Shown: one piece after another, positions 16,813 through 25,462 of the stretch
Position numbering within the stretch: position 1 is the stretch's first letter
Layout: every line of letters starts with the position of its first letter
NCBI GenBank assembly: GCA_938003765.1
Contig: CALKYE010000196.1
Coordinates: forward strand, 1 to 53,185
Length of the DNA stretch: 53,185 nucleotides
From: an uncultured Planctomycetia bacterium
GTDB lineage: Bacteria > Planctomycetota > UBA1135 > GCA-002686595
Reading direction: 5' to 3'
Program-made: the position numbers and the translations under genes
Notes under the pieces: generated by a model
Told to the model about the DNA's origin: nothing
The model's input: the letters and a program-made list of their open reading frames with translations, nothing else
The model's database searches: none

Positions 16813-17699
16813 CGGAGACTCGGAACAGGGCTGGGGACTTCCGCGCGCGCTGCGGCGACGGGGGTGAACAATTCCAAGGTCGCGGGCGCGAGCTCGCGCG
16901 GCGCGACACCGCGCGCGAGCAGCACCGCGGAGGCGGTCGACCACGCTTCGGCTTCGCGGCCGCTGGGCGCGAGCGCGGCGACGCGCAGCTCGAGCGGGAG
17001 CGGCTGGCCGTCGCGCGGGTCGAGCAGGTGGCCGATCTCGCGGCCGTCGCGCGTTGCGAGGCGTCCGCGCGGCGCGGAGACCGAGAGCGCTCGGTCGCGC
17101 AGCAGCACGTCGCGCGCGGGCTCGAAGCCGGCGAGTTGCACGCGCCAGCCCTCGAGCTCCGGCGGCGCGCCCAGCGCGAGCACGCTGCTCGTTCCGCCGT
17201 GGAGCAGCGCGCGCTCGACGCCGCTCTCGCGCAGGATGGCCGCGGCGCGGTCGAGCGCTTCGCCTTTGGCGATCGCGCCGAGGTCGAGCTGGGCGCCGGC
17301 GCGCGTGAAGCGGACCGTGCGCCGTGCGCGGTCGAGCTCGAGCGCGCTGCCGACGGCTGATGGCGCGTGCGCGGCGCTGGTGGACTCGCCGCGGAAGCCC
17401 AGCTCCGCCATGCGCGCGCCGATCGCGATGTCGAACGCGCCCGCCGTCCGCGCGCGGAGCTCCTCGCAGGCTTCGAGCAGCTCGAACGTGTCGGCGTCGA
17501 GCTGCACTTCGCGCTGCGCCGCGTCGCGGTTGACGCGGGCGATCAGCGAGTCGCTGCGGAACAAGCTCCAGCGCGCGTCGCAGCGCTCGATCTCCTCGAG
17601 CGCCGCCTCACCCGCCGCGCGGGCGTGTGCGGGGGCGCGCCCTTCGAGCACGATCTCGAAGCGCGCGCCCATGGCGAGCGTGGCCAGGCGCTCCAGCAT
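16809..17699 (-). CDS. apbE: ApbE-like FAD:protein FMN transferase
   Basis: 296 residues, ATG at 17699. Transfers FMN from FAD to a Thr/Ser of a target protein. Signatures: GAFDIAIGARM, LDLGAIAKGEALDRA, LLHGGTSSVLALG, GHLLDPRDGQPL and AEAWSTASAV. The last has Glu where many ApbEs have the metal-binding Asp of ADALATA. No signal peptide is seen, so it should act in the cytoplasm, unlike the lipoprotein ApbEs of many Proteobacteria. It lies 17 bases after one Tat-exported oxidoreductase and overlaps the next by four bases. A flavinylation target is not obvious among the neighbours. Confidence 0.9.
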   Translation of the reverse strand: MLERLATLAMGARFEIVLEGRAPAHARAAGEAALEEIERCDARWSLFRSDSLIARVNRDAAQREVQLDADTFELLEACEELRARTAGAFDIAIGARMAELGFRGESTSAAHAPSAVGSALELDRARRTVRFTRAGAQLDLGAIAKGEALDRAAAILRESGVERALLHGGTSSVLALGAPPELEGWRVQLAGFEPARDVLLRDRALSVSAPRGRLATRDGREIGHLLDPRDGQPLPLELRVAALAPSGREAEAWSTASAVLLARGVAPRELAPATLELFTPVAAARAEVPSPVPSLR

Positions 17700-17716
17700 C
17701 ACCGACGTGCGTCGGG

Positions 17717-19066
17717 TCAGGCGCGGCGCGCGCTCAGCGTGGCCGGGTCGAAGGACCAGCTCGCGCGGTCCCACATCGAACGCGTGGCGAGGTCGACGAT
17801 CACCATCACCTTGGTGGCGGTCTCGACGTCGCCGATCGGCGCCTTGCGCGAGCGCATCGACGCGAACCAGTCGAGGCGGTGCAGGTCCTGGTCGCCGATC
17901 CCCAGATCGCCCGACTGGAAGCTCTGCTCGTCGATCTCCTCGGCGAACTCGCGCTCGGGCCGCAGGATGCAGTCGTTGCCGCCCAGGTACAGGTTGGCCT
18001 TGTGGCCGCGCACGAGGATCTCGACACCGGTCTCGTTGCAGGTCGAACCCGCGATCGTGAGCGTGTGGCCCTTCTCGAACTCGACCGTCAGGTTGACCTG
18101 GTCGTGGTTCTCCATGGCCTTGTCGTGGTAGTGGCCGCCGATCGCGACGACGCGCGTGGGCCAGCCCATGTCGAGCGCCCACACCAGCGGCGAGGTCACG
18201 TGCACGAGCAGGTCGCCGACGATGCCGGTGGACCACTTGCGGTAGCGACGCCACTGGTGGAACACCTTGGGATCCCACGCGGCCTCGCCCATCGGGCCGC
18301 ACCAAGCGCCCCAGTCGAGGTTCGCGCCGGGCGTGATCTCGGGCTTGACGCCGTACAGCCACTCGCCCGACTTGTTGTTGCGGCAGTAGCTGGTCTGCGT
18401 GAAGGTCGGCGCGCCGATGGCGCCGCTGCGGATCAGCTCCTTGGCCTTGTGGTACTTGCGGTGCTGCAGGAACTGCGTGCCGCACTGGAACATCTTGTCG
18501 CTGTTGGCCGTGGCCACCGCGCGCAGCGCGAGCGCCTGGTCCAGGTTGAGCGTCATCGGCTTCTCGCAGTAGACGTCGAGACCCGCCATCAGCGCGTCGA
18601 TCGACATCTTCGAGTGCCAGTGCTCCGGCGTCGCGACGAGCACGCCGTTGAGGTCGTCGCGCTCGAGCATCTTCACGTAGTCCGTGTAGCCCTCGACCGC
18701 GATGCCTTGCTCCTTGCTCGCGCGCTCGACTCCGCGCTGCATGCAGGGCTTGGCGACGTCGCACACCGCGACGATCTGCACCTTCTCCCTGCCGGCCTTG
18801 GCGAGCGAGCAGATGCTCGCGAGGTGCCCGTAGCCCATTGCGGGCGTCGTGTCGGGGCCGATGCCGACGATGCCGATCTTGAGCGGCTGATCGGGGCTGG
18901 GCGTCGGGCGCGTCTGGCCCTTGGCGACCTTGAGGCCCGCGGCCGAGGACGAGGCGCAGGCGCTCGAGAGCAGGTTGACGCCGGTGGCGGCCGCGGCGGT
19001 CAGCGCCAGCAGCTCGCGACGGCTCGTGGCGGGGCGTGAGGGAGAGTTCTTGTTCGGTTCGTTCAT
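17717..19066 (-). CDS. Tat-exported Gfo/Idh/MocA-family oxidoreductase
   Basis: 449 residues, ATG at 19066. A Tat signal (TSRRELLALTAAAATG, R16-R17) runs into a possible lipobox (LLSSAC). The Rossmann start IGIVGIGPDTTPAMGYGH has a longer, atypical glycine loop. VCDVAKPCMQRG, VLVATPEHWHSKMSIDALMAG and the intact E168-K169-P170 follow, as in planctomycete-type secreted members. The C-terminal half has Trp-rich NLDWGAWCGPMGEAAWDP, and GGHYHDKAMENHDQVNLTVEF. First gene of a four-gene operon with apbE, a second oxidoreductase and a one-haem membrane protein. Probable extracytoplasmic carbohydrate chemistry with tightly bound NAD(P); substrate unknown. Confidence 0.9.
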   Translation of the reverse strand: MNEPNKNSPSRPATSRRELLALTAAAATGVNLLSSACASSSAAGLKVAKGQTRPTPSPDQPLKIGIVGIGPDTTPAMGYGHLASICSLAKAGREKVQIVAVCDVAKPCMQRGVERASKEQGIAVEGYTDYVKMLERDDLNGVLVATPEHWHSKMSIDALMAGLDVYCEKPMTLNLDQALALRAVATANSDKMFQCGTQFLQHRKYHKAKELIRSGAIGAPTFTQTSYCRNNKSGEWLYGVKPEITPGANLDWGAWCGPMGEAAWDPKVFHQWRRYRKWSTGIVGDLLVHVTSPLVWALDMGWPTRVVAIGGHYHDKAMENHDQVNLTVEFEKGHTLTIAGSTCNETGVEILVRGHKANLYLGGNDCILRPEREFAEEIDEQSFQSGDLGIGDQDLHRLDWFASMRSRKAPIGDVETATKVMVIVDLATRSMWDRASWSFDPATLSARRA

Positions 19067-19195
19067 CGGGGGCTCCACGTGGCGGAGATCGAGCAGGGCG
19101 GGGAACGAGCGGGGCGCGCGAGTGTAGCGGCGCGTTCGGACGGCGGCGACGCGCTTCGCCCTCGGGGGGAATGGTGGGCTCGCGGCCGCGCGTGC

Positions 19196-19201
19196 TAGCG
19201 T
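19196..19201 (+). promoter_or_regulatory. -10-like box TAGCGT, 9 bases before the start codon
   Basis: TAGCGT in the context GTGCTAGCGTCG, nine bases from ATG 19211. TA steps are rare in this DNA. If functional, transcription would start at or next to the start codon. No clear -35 hexamer. Confidence 0.3.
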
Positions 19202-19210
19202 CGCTCGCCG

Positions 19211-20911
19211 ATGAACGAAACCGACCGCTCCGCAGCGCAGGCGCTCGAAGAGCTCGAGCGCGTCAAGTCCGAATTCGGCGTCGAACCCGCACGGCGCAAG
19301 CGCGAGTTGCTCGAGCGCTTGGCCGACGTCGAGTGGCCGCGCGCGTCGCAGTGGGTGCGCTTCCACGACGCGCTGTGTTACCTGCGCGCGCTGCCGGACG
19401 ATCCGCAGACGCTGGGAAGAGTCGAGCAGCTCCTCGCGGGCTTCGCGCGCCGCAAGGGACTGCGTCGCGTGCGCGCGGAGCTGGTGAACTCGGGGCTGGC
19501 GGGCTGCGACATCGCCTTCCCGTTCTTCGCGCCAACCGCGCGCCGACTCGCCGAGCGCTTCGGCGAGCGGCTCCAAGTCGACTGGAGCGCGTTCGAGCGC
19601 GACGACTTGCTCGAGGAGCGCCTCGCGCTGCTCGCGAGCTACAGCGAGACGCCCGGGCTCGATGAGATCGCCTGGCCGATGAAGCGCTGGGTGCGACGGC
19701 TGGCGGGCCCGAACGTCGGCGACGCGCAGTTCCTCCTCGCGCGCGCGGAACTCGTCGGACGCGACGAAGCGCAGCGCGACAGTTGGTACGACGAACTCGG
19801 CCTGACCTTGCTGCTGCGCGGCGACGAGACGACGCCTGCGCGCACGCACGAGAAGCTCGCCGGGCGCAAGCCCCACTTCCGCAGCAGTCCGCTGCGCCGC
19901 GAGCGTCCGGATCTGGCGCGCGAGGTCCGCCGGCCGCCCGTGCGCGTGGTGGCGCTCGATCCCGCGGAGGGTGAGCGCGTGTGCGCGCTCGCGCGCGACG
20001 CGATGGTGACGCGCCAGCGCGATCTCGACGCGTTCATCCACGGCGACCCGCGCGACGTGCGCCTGGTGGACTGCGGCGAGGGCCTCGAGTTCGCGCTGAT
20101 CGGCGTGAAGCCCGCGCGGCGCCTGATGTTCGAGTCCGTCTACGCCTGCCTGACGCTCTCCAACGGCGTGCCGGTCGGCTACGTGCTGCTCAGCGCGCTG
20201 ATGAACAGCGCGGAGATCGCCTACAACGTGTTCGACACCTGGCGCGGCGGCGAGGCGGCGCACATCTACGGCCGCGTGATCGCGTTCCTGCGCGCGCTGT
20301 TCGGCGTCGACTGCTTCACGGTCTATCCGTACCAACTGGGCGGCGACGGCAACGACGAGGGGCTGCGCTCGGGCGCGTGGTGGTTCTACGCCAAGCTCGG
20401 CTTCATGCCGCGCGATGCGAAGGCGCTGGCGCTGGCGCAGGCCGAGATGGCGCGCGTCAAGCTCGAGCCCAAGCACCGGACGAGCCGCTCGGTCTTGAAG
20501 CAGATCGCGCAGCACAACGTGTACTGGAGCCCGGCGCGCCAACGCGACGACGTGATCGGCTTGCTCGAGCTCTCGGCCGTCGGCGTCGCGATCACCGACC
20601 GCATCGCCGCGCGCTTCGGCGCGGACCGCGAGCGCGCCGAACGCGTGCTGGCCGACGAGGCCGCGAAAGCGCTCGGCGTGCGCGACTGGAAGCGTTGGGA
20701 CGACGGCGAACGCTTGTGGTGGCGTCGCTGGGCGCCGCTGGTCGCGCTGCTCGAGGTCCAGCGCTGGAGCGCCGCCGAACGCCGCGCGCTGGCGGCCGTG
20801 ATCCGGGCCAAGGGAGGCCGACGCGAGTCCGACTTCGTCGCCCGTTTCGACGCGCACCGCAAGCTGCGCTCCGGGATCGTCGCCCTGGCGCGCGCGAACA
20901 GCGTCGGTTGA
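19211..20911 (+). CDS. Hypothetical protein with a GNAT-like segment
   Basis: 566 residues, ATG at 19211. No signal peptide or membrane helix. I do not recognise the family as a whole. Residues about 310-404 resemble a GNAT acyltransferase: LTLSNGVPVGYVLL (beta4-like), then RVIAFLRALFGVDCFTVYPYQLG, then GNDEGLRSGAWWFYAKLGFMPRD. The last has the N/G...A..FY.KLGF ending seen in GNAT motif B. Flanking regions are helical and Arg/Glu/Leu-rich. GC3-rich codons across the full length support a real gene. It diverges from the oxidoreductase operon. The substrate, and whether it transfers an acyl group, are unknown. Confidence 0.7.
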   Translation: MNETDRSAAQALEELERVKSEFGVEPARRKRELLERLADVEWPRASQWVRFHDALCYLRALPDDPQTLGRVEQLLAGFARRKGLRRVRAELVNSGLAGCDIAFPFFAPTARRLAERFGERLQVDWSAFERDDLLEERLALLASYSETPGLDEIAWPMKRWVRRLAGPNVGDAQFLLARAELVGRDEAQRDSWYDELGLTLLLRGDETTPARTHEKLAGRKPHFRSSPLRRERPDLAREVRRPPVRVVALDPAEGERVCALARDAMVTRQRDLDAFIHGDPRDVRLVDCGEGLEFALIGVKPARRLMFESVYACLTLSNGVPVGYVLLSALMNSAEIAYNVFDTWRGGEAAHIYGRVIAFLRALFGVDCFTVYPYQLGGDGNDEGLRSGAWWFYAKLGFMPRDAKALALAQAEMARVKLEPKHRTSRSVLKQIAQHNVYWSPARQRDDVIGLLELSAVGVAITDRIAARFGADRERAERVLADEAAKALGVRDWKRWDDGERLWWRRWAPLVALLEVQRWSAAERRALAAVIRAKGGRRESDFVARFDAHRKLRSGIVALARANSVG

Positions 20912-20927
20912 ACCGCAGGCCCGCGCG

Positions 20928-20957
20928 TTGGCGTCCATCGGCGCGCTGGGCTATACC
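20928..20957 (+). promoter_or_regulatory. Candidate promoter TTGGCG-18-TATACC before btpA
   Basis: -35 TTGGCG at 20928-20933, an 18-base spacer and -10 TATACC at 20952-20957, ending nine bases before ATG 20967. This predicts a leaderless or nearly leaderless mRNA. Confidence 0.4.
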
Positions 20958-20966
20958 GCTGCGCGC

Positions 20967-21782
20967 ATGTTCAAGCTGCTCAAGTCGAAGAAGCTCTTCA
21001 TCGGGGTCGTCCACTTGCCGGCGACGCCCGGCTCGCCGCGCTTCAGCGGAGATCGGCGCGCGGTCCTGAGGCGCGCCAGTGAAGACGCGCGCGCGCTGAT
21101 CGGCGGAGGCGTCGACGCGCTCGTGATCGAGAACTTCGGCGACGCGCCGTTCTATCCCGAGCAGGTCCCCGCGGAGACGATCGCGAGCCTCGCTCTCGCC
21201 GTCGCGGCGGTGCAGGACCTCGCGGGCGATCTCCCGGTCGGCGTCAACGTGCTGCGCAACGACGCGCGCGCCGCGCTCGGCATCGCCGCTGCGACCGGAG
21301 CGAGATTCGTGCGCATCAACGTGCACATCGGCGCGGCGGTGACCGACCAGGGACTGATCGAAGGCCGCGCCGCGCAGACCGTGCGCGAGCGCCAGCGCCT
21401 GTGCCCGGGGCTGCCGCTGCTGTGCGACGTCCACGTGAAGCACGCCACGCCGCTGGGGCGCGAGAGCGTGGTCGACGCGGCGCTCGACACCTTCCAACGC
21501 GGACTGGCCGACGCGCTGATCCTCTCGGGCGTCGCGACGGGCTCGCCGCCGGACTCCGACACCTTGAGTCAGGTGCGCAAGGCGCTGCCGGGCGCGCCGC
21601 TGCTGATCGGCTCGGGCCTCGACGAGCGCAACGCGCGCAAGCTCCTCGCGCACGTCGACGGCGCGATCGTCGGCACCGCGCTCAAGCGCGACGGCCAGGT
21701 GGGCGAGCGCGTCGATCCCGAGCGCGTGCGGCGCATGCGCGAGTTCTTCGAGTCCGCGCCCCGCAAGGCGAAGACGTCGTGA
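20967..21782 (+). CDS. btpA: BtpA/SgcQ-family protein
   Basis: 271 residues from ATG 20967 (MFKLLKSKKLFIGVVHLPATPG). A TTG 39 bases upstream lies in the candidate promoter and is unlikely. TIM-barrel family. Motifs: GVVHLPATPGSPRF at the first strand, GVDALVIENFGDAPF, LPVGVNVLRNDARAALGIA, FVRINVHIGAAVTDQGLIEG and a phosphate-type loop LLIGSGLDERNA. BtpA in cyanobacteria helps photosystem I accumulate. In other bacteria the family role is uncertain and is often linked to sugar or nucleoside metabolism. It overlaps the MoaB/Mog gene by four bases (GTGA). Confidence 0.9.
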   Translation: MFKLLKSKKLFIGVVHLPATPGSPRFSGDRRAVLRRASEDARALIGGGVDALVIENFGDAPFYPEQVPAETIASLALAVAAVQDLAGDLPVGVNVLRNDARAALGIAAATGARFVRINVHIGAAVTDQGLIEGRAAQTVRERQRLCPGLPLLCDVHVKHATPLGRESVVDAALDTFQRGLADALILSGVATGSPPDSDTLSQVRKALPGAPLLIGSGLDERNARKLLAHVDGAIVGTALKRDGQVGERVDPERVRRMREFFESAPRKAKTS

Positions 21783-22288
21783 GCCTCGAGCAGCACAAGG
21801 GCGCGGCGCCGGCGCGGCTGCGCTTCGCGGTGATCACGATCAGCGACACGCGCGACGCGAGCACCGATCGCGGCGGGCCGTACCTCGTCGAGCGCGTCGA
21901 AGGCGCGGGCCACGCGGTGGCGCGGCGCGAGATCGTGCGCGACGAGCGCGCCGAGATCGAAGCGGCCGTGCGCGCCGCGGTGGGGGATGCGGGCGTCGAT
22001 CTGGTGCTCACCACCGGCGGCACCGGCATCGCGCCGCGCGACGTGACGTACGACACGCTGCGCGCGCTGTTCGACAGCGAGATCCCGGGCTTCGGCGAGT
22101 TGTTCCGCATGCTGTCGTACCAGCAGATCGGCGCTGCGGCGTTGCTCTCGCGCGCGGTCGGCGGCGTGCTCGGCGGCAAGGTCGTGCTCGCCATGCCGGG
22201 CTCGCCCAAGGCGCTGGCGCTTGCGATGGACGAAATCGTGCTGCGCGAGGCCGCGCACCTCGTGCAACAGACTCGCGCGAGGGCGTGA
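21779..22288 (+). CDS. MoaB/Mog-family molybdopterin adenylyltransferase
   Basis: 169 residues, GTG start at 21779 overlapping the btpA stop. Activates molybdopterin by adenylylation for molybdenum cofactor synthesis (MoaB/Mog fold). Motifs: VITISDTRDASTDRGGPYL, DLVLTTGGTGIAPRDVTYD (the MPT-binding TTGGTG loop), IPGFGELFRMLSYQQIG and VVLAMPGSPKALALAMDEI. Length is typical for a single-domain MoaB. No other moa or moe genes and no molybdoenzyme are in the window. Confidence 0.92.
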   Translation: MSLEQHKGAAPARLRFAVITISDTRDASTDRGGPYLVERVEGAGHAVARREIVRDERAEIEAAVRAAVGDAGVDLVLTTGGTGIAPRDVTYDTLRALFDSEIPGFGELFRMLSYQQIGAAALLSRAVGGVLGGKVVLAMPGSPKALALAMDEIVLREAAHLVQQTRARA

Positions 22289-22291
22289 GCG

Positions 22292-22519
22292 ATGGCCCCG
22301 TCGCGCGAGCACCAACACGAACACGCTGGCGAGCACGGCCATGACCACGGCTCGTCGCACGGCCCGGGCGCGCACGGCCACCACCACGGCGATCCGTTCG
22401 TGTGGGACCCCGACGAGCCGGAACCCGATCGCGGCCGCGGCGCGCGCTACATCGCCGCCGGGCTGATCTTCATCGCCATCGGCGCGCTCTTGTGGTGGTG
22501 GGGCTCGCGGCTGGACTGA
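22292..22519 (+). CDS. His-rich single-span membrane microprotein
   Basis: 75 residues, ATG at 22292, three bases after the MoaB/Mog stop. The first 34 residues hold 11 histidines (HQHEHAGEHGHDHG and AHGHHHGD), a metal-binding composition. An acidic stretch (FVWDPDEPEPD) and one membrane helix (about 52-69, AAGLIFIAIGALLWWWG) follow, ending GSRLD. No family name. The position suggests co-expression with the molybdenum-cofactor gene. A role in metal handling is inferred from composition only. Confidence 0.65.
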   Translation: MAPSREHQHEHAGEHGHDHGSSHGPGAHGHHHGDPFVWDPDEPEPDRGRGARYIAAGLIFIAIGALLWWWGSRLD

Positions 22520-22566
22520 CGCCGAGCGGCTAGAGTTGCGCCTCGAGGTCTCTCGCGCTCGCACCC

Positions 22567-23811
22567 ATGACGCTTCTCGCTGCGCACGCCGTCGTCACTG
22601 TGCTCGCGCTCGCTTCCGTGGCGTGGGCCACGAACTCGTCGCAGGGCGCGAAGCGCTGGGCGCATGAACTCGTGGTGCTCGACGACGTCGACAGCTTCCT
22701 CGGAGCGGCGTCGTCGTTGGCCTATCGCGCGCAGCTCGAACTCGGCGCGCCGCTGCGGTTGAGCGTGGGCCCCCAGGAGCCCGATCCTCACGCCGATTGG
22801 TGGTGGCGCGAGCGGGTCGCGGGCCGATTCGACCGCGCCCCGACCTCGGACGAGCTCTCGAGTTGGTACGTGTCGCCGCCGCTTCGATCGGCTGGCGGGT
22901 TCGAGCAGCTCCTGCTGTCGTGGAACATCGACTGCCCGCCCGAGTCCGGCGCCTGTTTCGAGCTCCGCGTGCGCGAATCCGACGAGCACGACTGGACGCC
23001 GTGGCTCTACGTCGGTGACTGGGGCTCCGCTGTTCCCGCTGCGACGGCGGTCGAGCCCGAGGACGGGAGTCACCTCGTGACGAGCGATGGGCCCAAGCTC
23101 GTCGCGGTCGACGGCGCGCGCGTGGACATCGACTTCTTCACCAGCGAGCGCACCTGGAGCGCGGCGCAGTTCCGCGTGCGCGCCACGGCGTCCGGTGACC
23201 AGCTCAATCGCAGTGTGATCGTCCGCCGCGTCGCCCTGTGCTTCAGCCGCCGCACCGACGAGCCCGCGCCGAGCTTCGTGCCGCCCGCGGAAGCGATCCG
23301 TCGCCTCGACGTGCCGTTCCGCAGCCAGAAGACCGAGCGGTCCGGGATCGCCGGACGCATCTGCTCGCCGACCTCCGTCGCGATGGCGCTCGGCTACCGC
23401 GGTCTCGAGGTCGACACGCTGGCCGCCGCCGAGCGCATCTTCGATTCCGCGCACGACATCTACGGCAACTGGACGCGCGCGATCCAAGGCGCGTACAGCT
23501 TCGGCGCGCCGGGCTACCTCGCGCGCTTCTCCGACTGGAACGAGGTCGCGCGCCACATCGCGGAAGGCACGCCGCTCGTGATCTCGATCGCTGCGAAGGA
23601 AGGCGAGCTCGACGGCGCGCCCTACGCCAAGACCGCTGGGCATCTGCTGGTGTTGTGCGGCTTCGACGAGAAGGGCGACGTGCGCGTCAACGACCCCGCA
23701 GCGTCGACGCCGCAAGCCGGCCAGCTCGTGTACCGCCGAGACCAACTCGAGCGCGTGTGGATGGCGCGCGGGGGCACGAGCTACGTGATCCTCGCCCCGC
23801 GCAAGCACTGA
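22567..23811 (+). CDS. Exported C39-like cysteine peptidase
   Basis: 414 residues, ATG at 22567, with an N-terminal signal peptide (to about VAWA). The N-terminal half (about 40-245) is beta-rich. The C-terminal domain begins LDVPFRSQKTE and has a papain-like C39_2 pattern: Cys266 in RICSPTSVAMAL, His359 in TAGHLLVLCGFDEKGDVRVNDPA and a downstream D/N. The intervening sequence YGNWTRAIQGAYSFG is also typical. Probably cleaves or binds peptides outside the cytoplasm. A TAGAGT box lies 30 bases upstream of the start (22531-22536). Confidence 0.82.
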   Translation: MTLLAAHAVVTVLALASVAWATNSSQGAKRWAHELVVLDDVDSFLGAASSLAYRAQLELGAPLRLSVGPQEPDPHADWWWRERVAGRFDRAPTSDELSSWYVSPPLRSAGGFEQLLLSWNIDCPPESGACFELRVRESDEHDWTPWLYVGDWGSAVPAATAVEPEDGSHLVTSDGPKLVAVDGARVDIDFFTSERTWSAAQFRVRATASGDQLNRSVIVRRVALCFSRRTDEPAPSFVPPAEAIRRLDVPFRSQKTERSGIAGRICSPTSVAMALGYRGLEVDTLAAAERIFDSAHDIYGNWTRAIQGAYSFGAPGYLARFSDWNEVARHIAEGTPLVISIAAKEGELDGAPYAKTAGHLLVLCGFDEKGDVRVNDPAASTPQAGQLVYRRDQLERVWMARGGTSYVILAPRKH

Positions 23812-23904
23812 GCGCGGCCTTCCCGCTCGCGGGGAGCGCGCCCCTGGGGCCGCTGAGGGCTGCAGCGCTTGGCTGCCGATCAGGAACGTGCTCGAATCGC
23901 GCCC

Positions 23905-25452
23905 ATGACCGCCCCGCACAAGCGCTGGATCGTCGAGCAGCTCGCCACGAGCCCGATCCTGTCCTCCGGCCCGATCGGCCGGCTGTGGCGCTACGTCTCG
24001 CGCGACGTCTGGCGCGCCGACGATTCGCGCTCGAACTGGGCGCAGCGCTGCCTGCACCGCACGGTGCGCGTGGGCTACCTGACGGCGCGCAGCTTCGCCG
24101 GCGACCGCTGCATCCTGCGCGCGATGGCGCTGACGTACACGACGGTGCTCTCGCTCGTGCCGTTGCTCGCGTTCTCGTTCGCGATGCTCAAAGGGCTGGG
24201 CTGGTACGAGGATCTGCGCGCCAAGCAGATCGACCCGTACCTCGACGAGCTGTTCGGCTCGCTCGAGCCCGCGCCCAGCGTGGCGCTCGAGAGCGCGCCG
24301 AGCGTGCTCGCACCTGCCGCAGAGCCCGCCGGAATCACGCAGTTGCGCCACGGCTTCGACCAGGTGCTCGACCTCGTCGACCGCACGGACGTGAAGGGCC
24401 TGGGCGCGATCGGACTGCTCGTGCTGATGCTCGCAGTGCTGCGATTGCTCAGCTCGATCGAGGAGTCGTTCAACGAGATCTGGGGCGTGCGCAAGGCCCG
24501 CAGTTGGGTGCGCAAGCTCAGCGACTACCTGACGATCGTCGTGATCACGCCGATCTTCCTGGTGGTCGCCGTCGGCGTGACCGGCGCTGCGCAGAGTGCG
24601 GGCGTGGCGGAGTTCATCGAAGAGCGCCTGTCGATGGGTGCGGTGGTCGAGTTCGCCATGCGCGCCGCACCGGTGCTGATCGGCTGGCTCGCGTTCACGC
24701 TGGTGTACCTCGTGATGCCCAACCGGCGCGGTCGGCTGCTCTCGGCGGCGATCGGCGGCGGCGTGGCGGGAATCCTCTGGCAGTTGACGCTGCTCGCGCA
24801 CATCGAGTTCCAGATCGGCGTCGCCAAGTACAACGCGATCTACGCCGGCTTCGCGGCGCTGCCGATCTTCCTCGCCTGGGTGCAGATCTCGTGGCTGATC
24901 GTGCTGTTCGGCGCGGAGCTGGCCTACGCGCACGAGAGCGAGCGCGAGTACCGCGGCGTCGCGACCTACGAACAGCGCCAGCACGCCTTCCGCGAGAGCC
25001 TCGCGCTGCGTGCGATGACGCGCATCTCGCGCGCGTTCCTCGAGGGCGCGCCGCCCGTGAGCGCGCGTTCGATCTCCGGCGCACTGGCGGTCTCGCCGCG
25101 CGAGGTCGACGACGTGCTCGCCGACCTCGAGCGCGGCCGGCTCGTGGTCCACGTCGACTTGGCCGACGGCGTCGAGAGCTCGGGCGGCGCGACGTTCGTG
25201 CCCGCGCGCGATCCCGGCGCGATCCGCGTGATGGACGTGCTCGACGCGCTCAGCGGCGTCGGCGTCGACGCTCCGCTCAAGCCGCGCGACGAGCTCGACG
25301 AGCGGCTCGATCGCATCCTCGCCAAGCTCGGCGAGGAGGCCCGCGGCTCGGTCTACAACAGGACGCTGCGCGAACTGGTCGATGAGGCGCGTGCGCGCGC
25401 CTCGGCTGGCGAGGCGGCCGTGCTGGCCCCCGCGCGCGTCGAACCGACCTGA
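23905..25452 (+). CDS. YihY/BrkB-family membrane protein with C-terminal winged-helix-like domain
   Basis: 515 residues, ATG at 23905. YihY (UPF0761; old annotations call it RNase BN) inner-membrane protein. Family features: AMALTYTTVLSLVPLLAFSFAMLKG, SSIEESFNEIWGVRKARSW, WLAFTLVYLVMPNRRGR, GGGVAGILWQLTLLAHIEFQ, FAALPIFLAWVQISWLIVLFGAELAYA. About six membrane segments. After residue ~360 a soluble domain of ~150 residues follows (LRAMTRISRAFLEGAPP, then LAVSPREVDDVLADLERGRLVV), which looks like a winged helix. Molecular function of the family is not settled. The zinc-ribbon gene starts 10 bases downstream. Confidence 0.88.
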   Translation: MTAPHKRWIVEQLATSPILSSGPIGRLWRYVSRDVWRADDSRSNWAQRCLHRTVRVGYLTARSFAGDRCILRAMALTYTTVLSLVPLLAFSFAMLKGLGWYEDLRAKQIDPYLDELFGSLEPAPSVALESAPSVLAPAAEPAGITQLRHGFDQVLDLVDRTDVKGLGAIGLLVLMLAVLRLLSSIEESFNEIWGVRKARSWVRKLSDYLTIVVITPIFLVVAVGVTGAAQSAGVAEFIEERLSMGAVVEFAMRAAPVLIGWLAFTLVYLVMPNRRGRLLSAAIGGGVAGILWQLTLLAHIEFQIGVAKYNAIYAGFAALPIFLAWVQISWLIVLFGAELAYAHESEREYRGVATYEQRQHAFRESLALRAMTRISRAFLEGAPPVSARSISGALAVSPREVDDVLADLERGRLVVHVDLADGVESSGGATFVPARDPGAIRVMDVLDALSGVGVDAPLKPRDELDERLDRILAKLGEEARGSVYNRTLRELVDEARARASAGEAAVLAPARVEPT

Positions 25453-25462
25453 ACGCTGCGCC

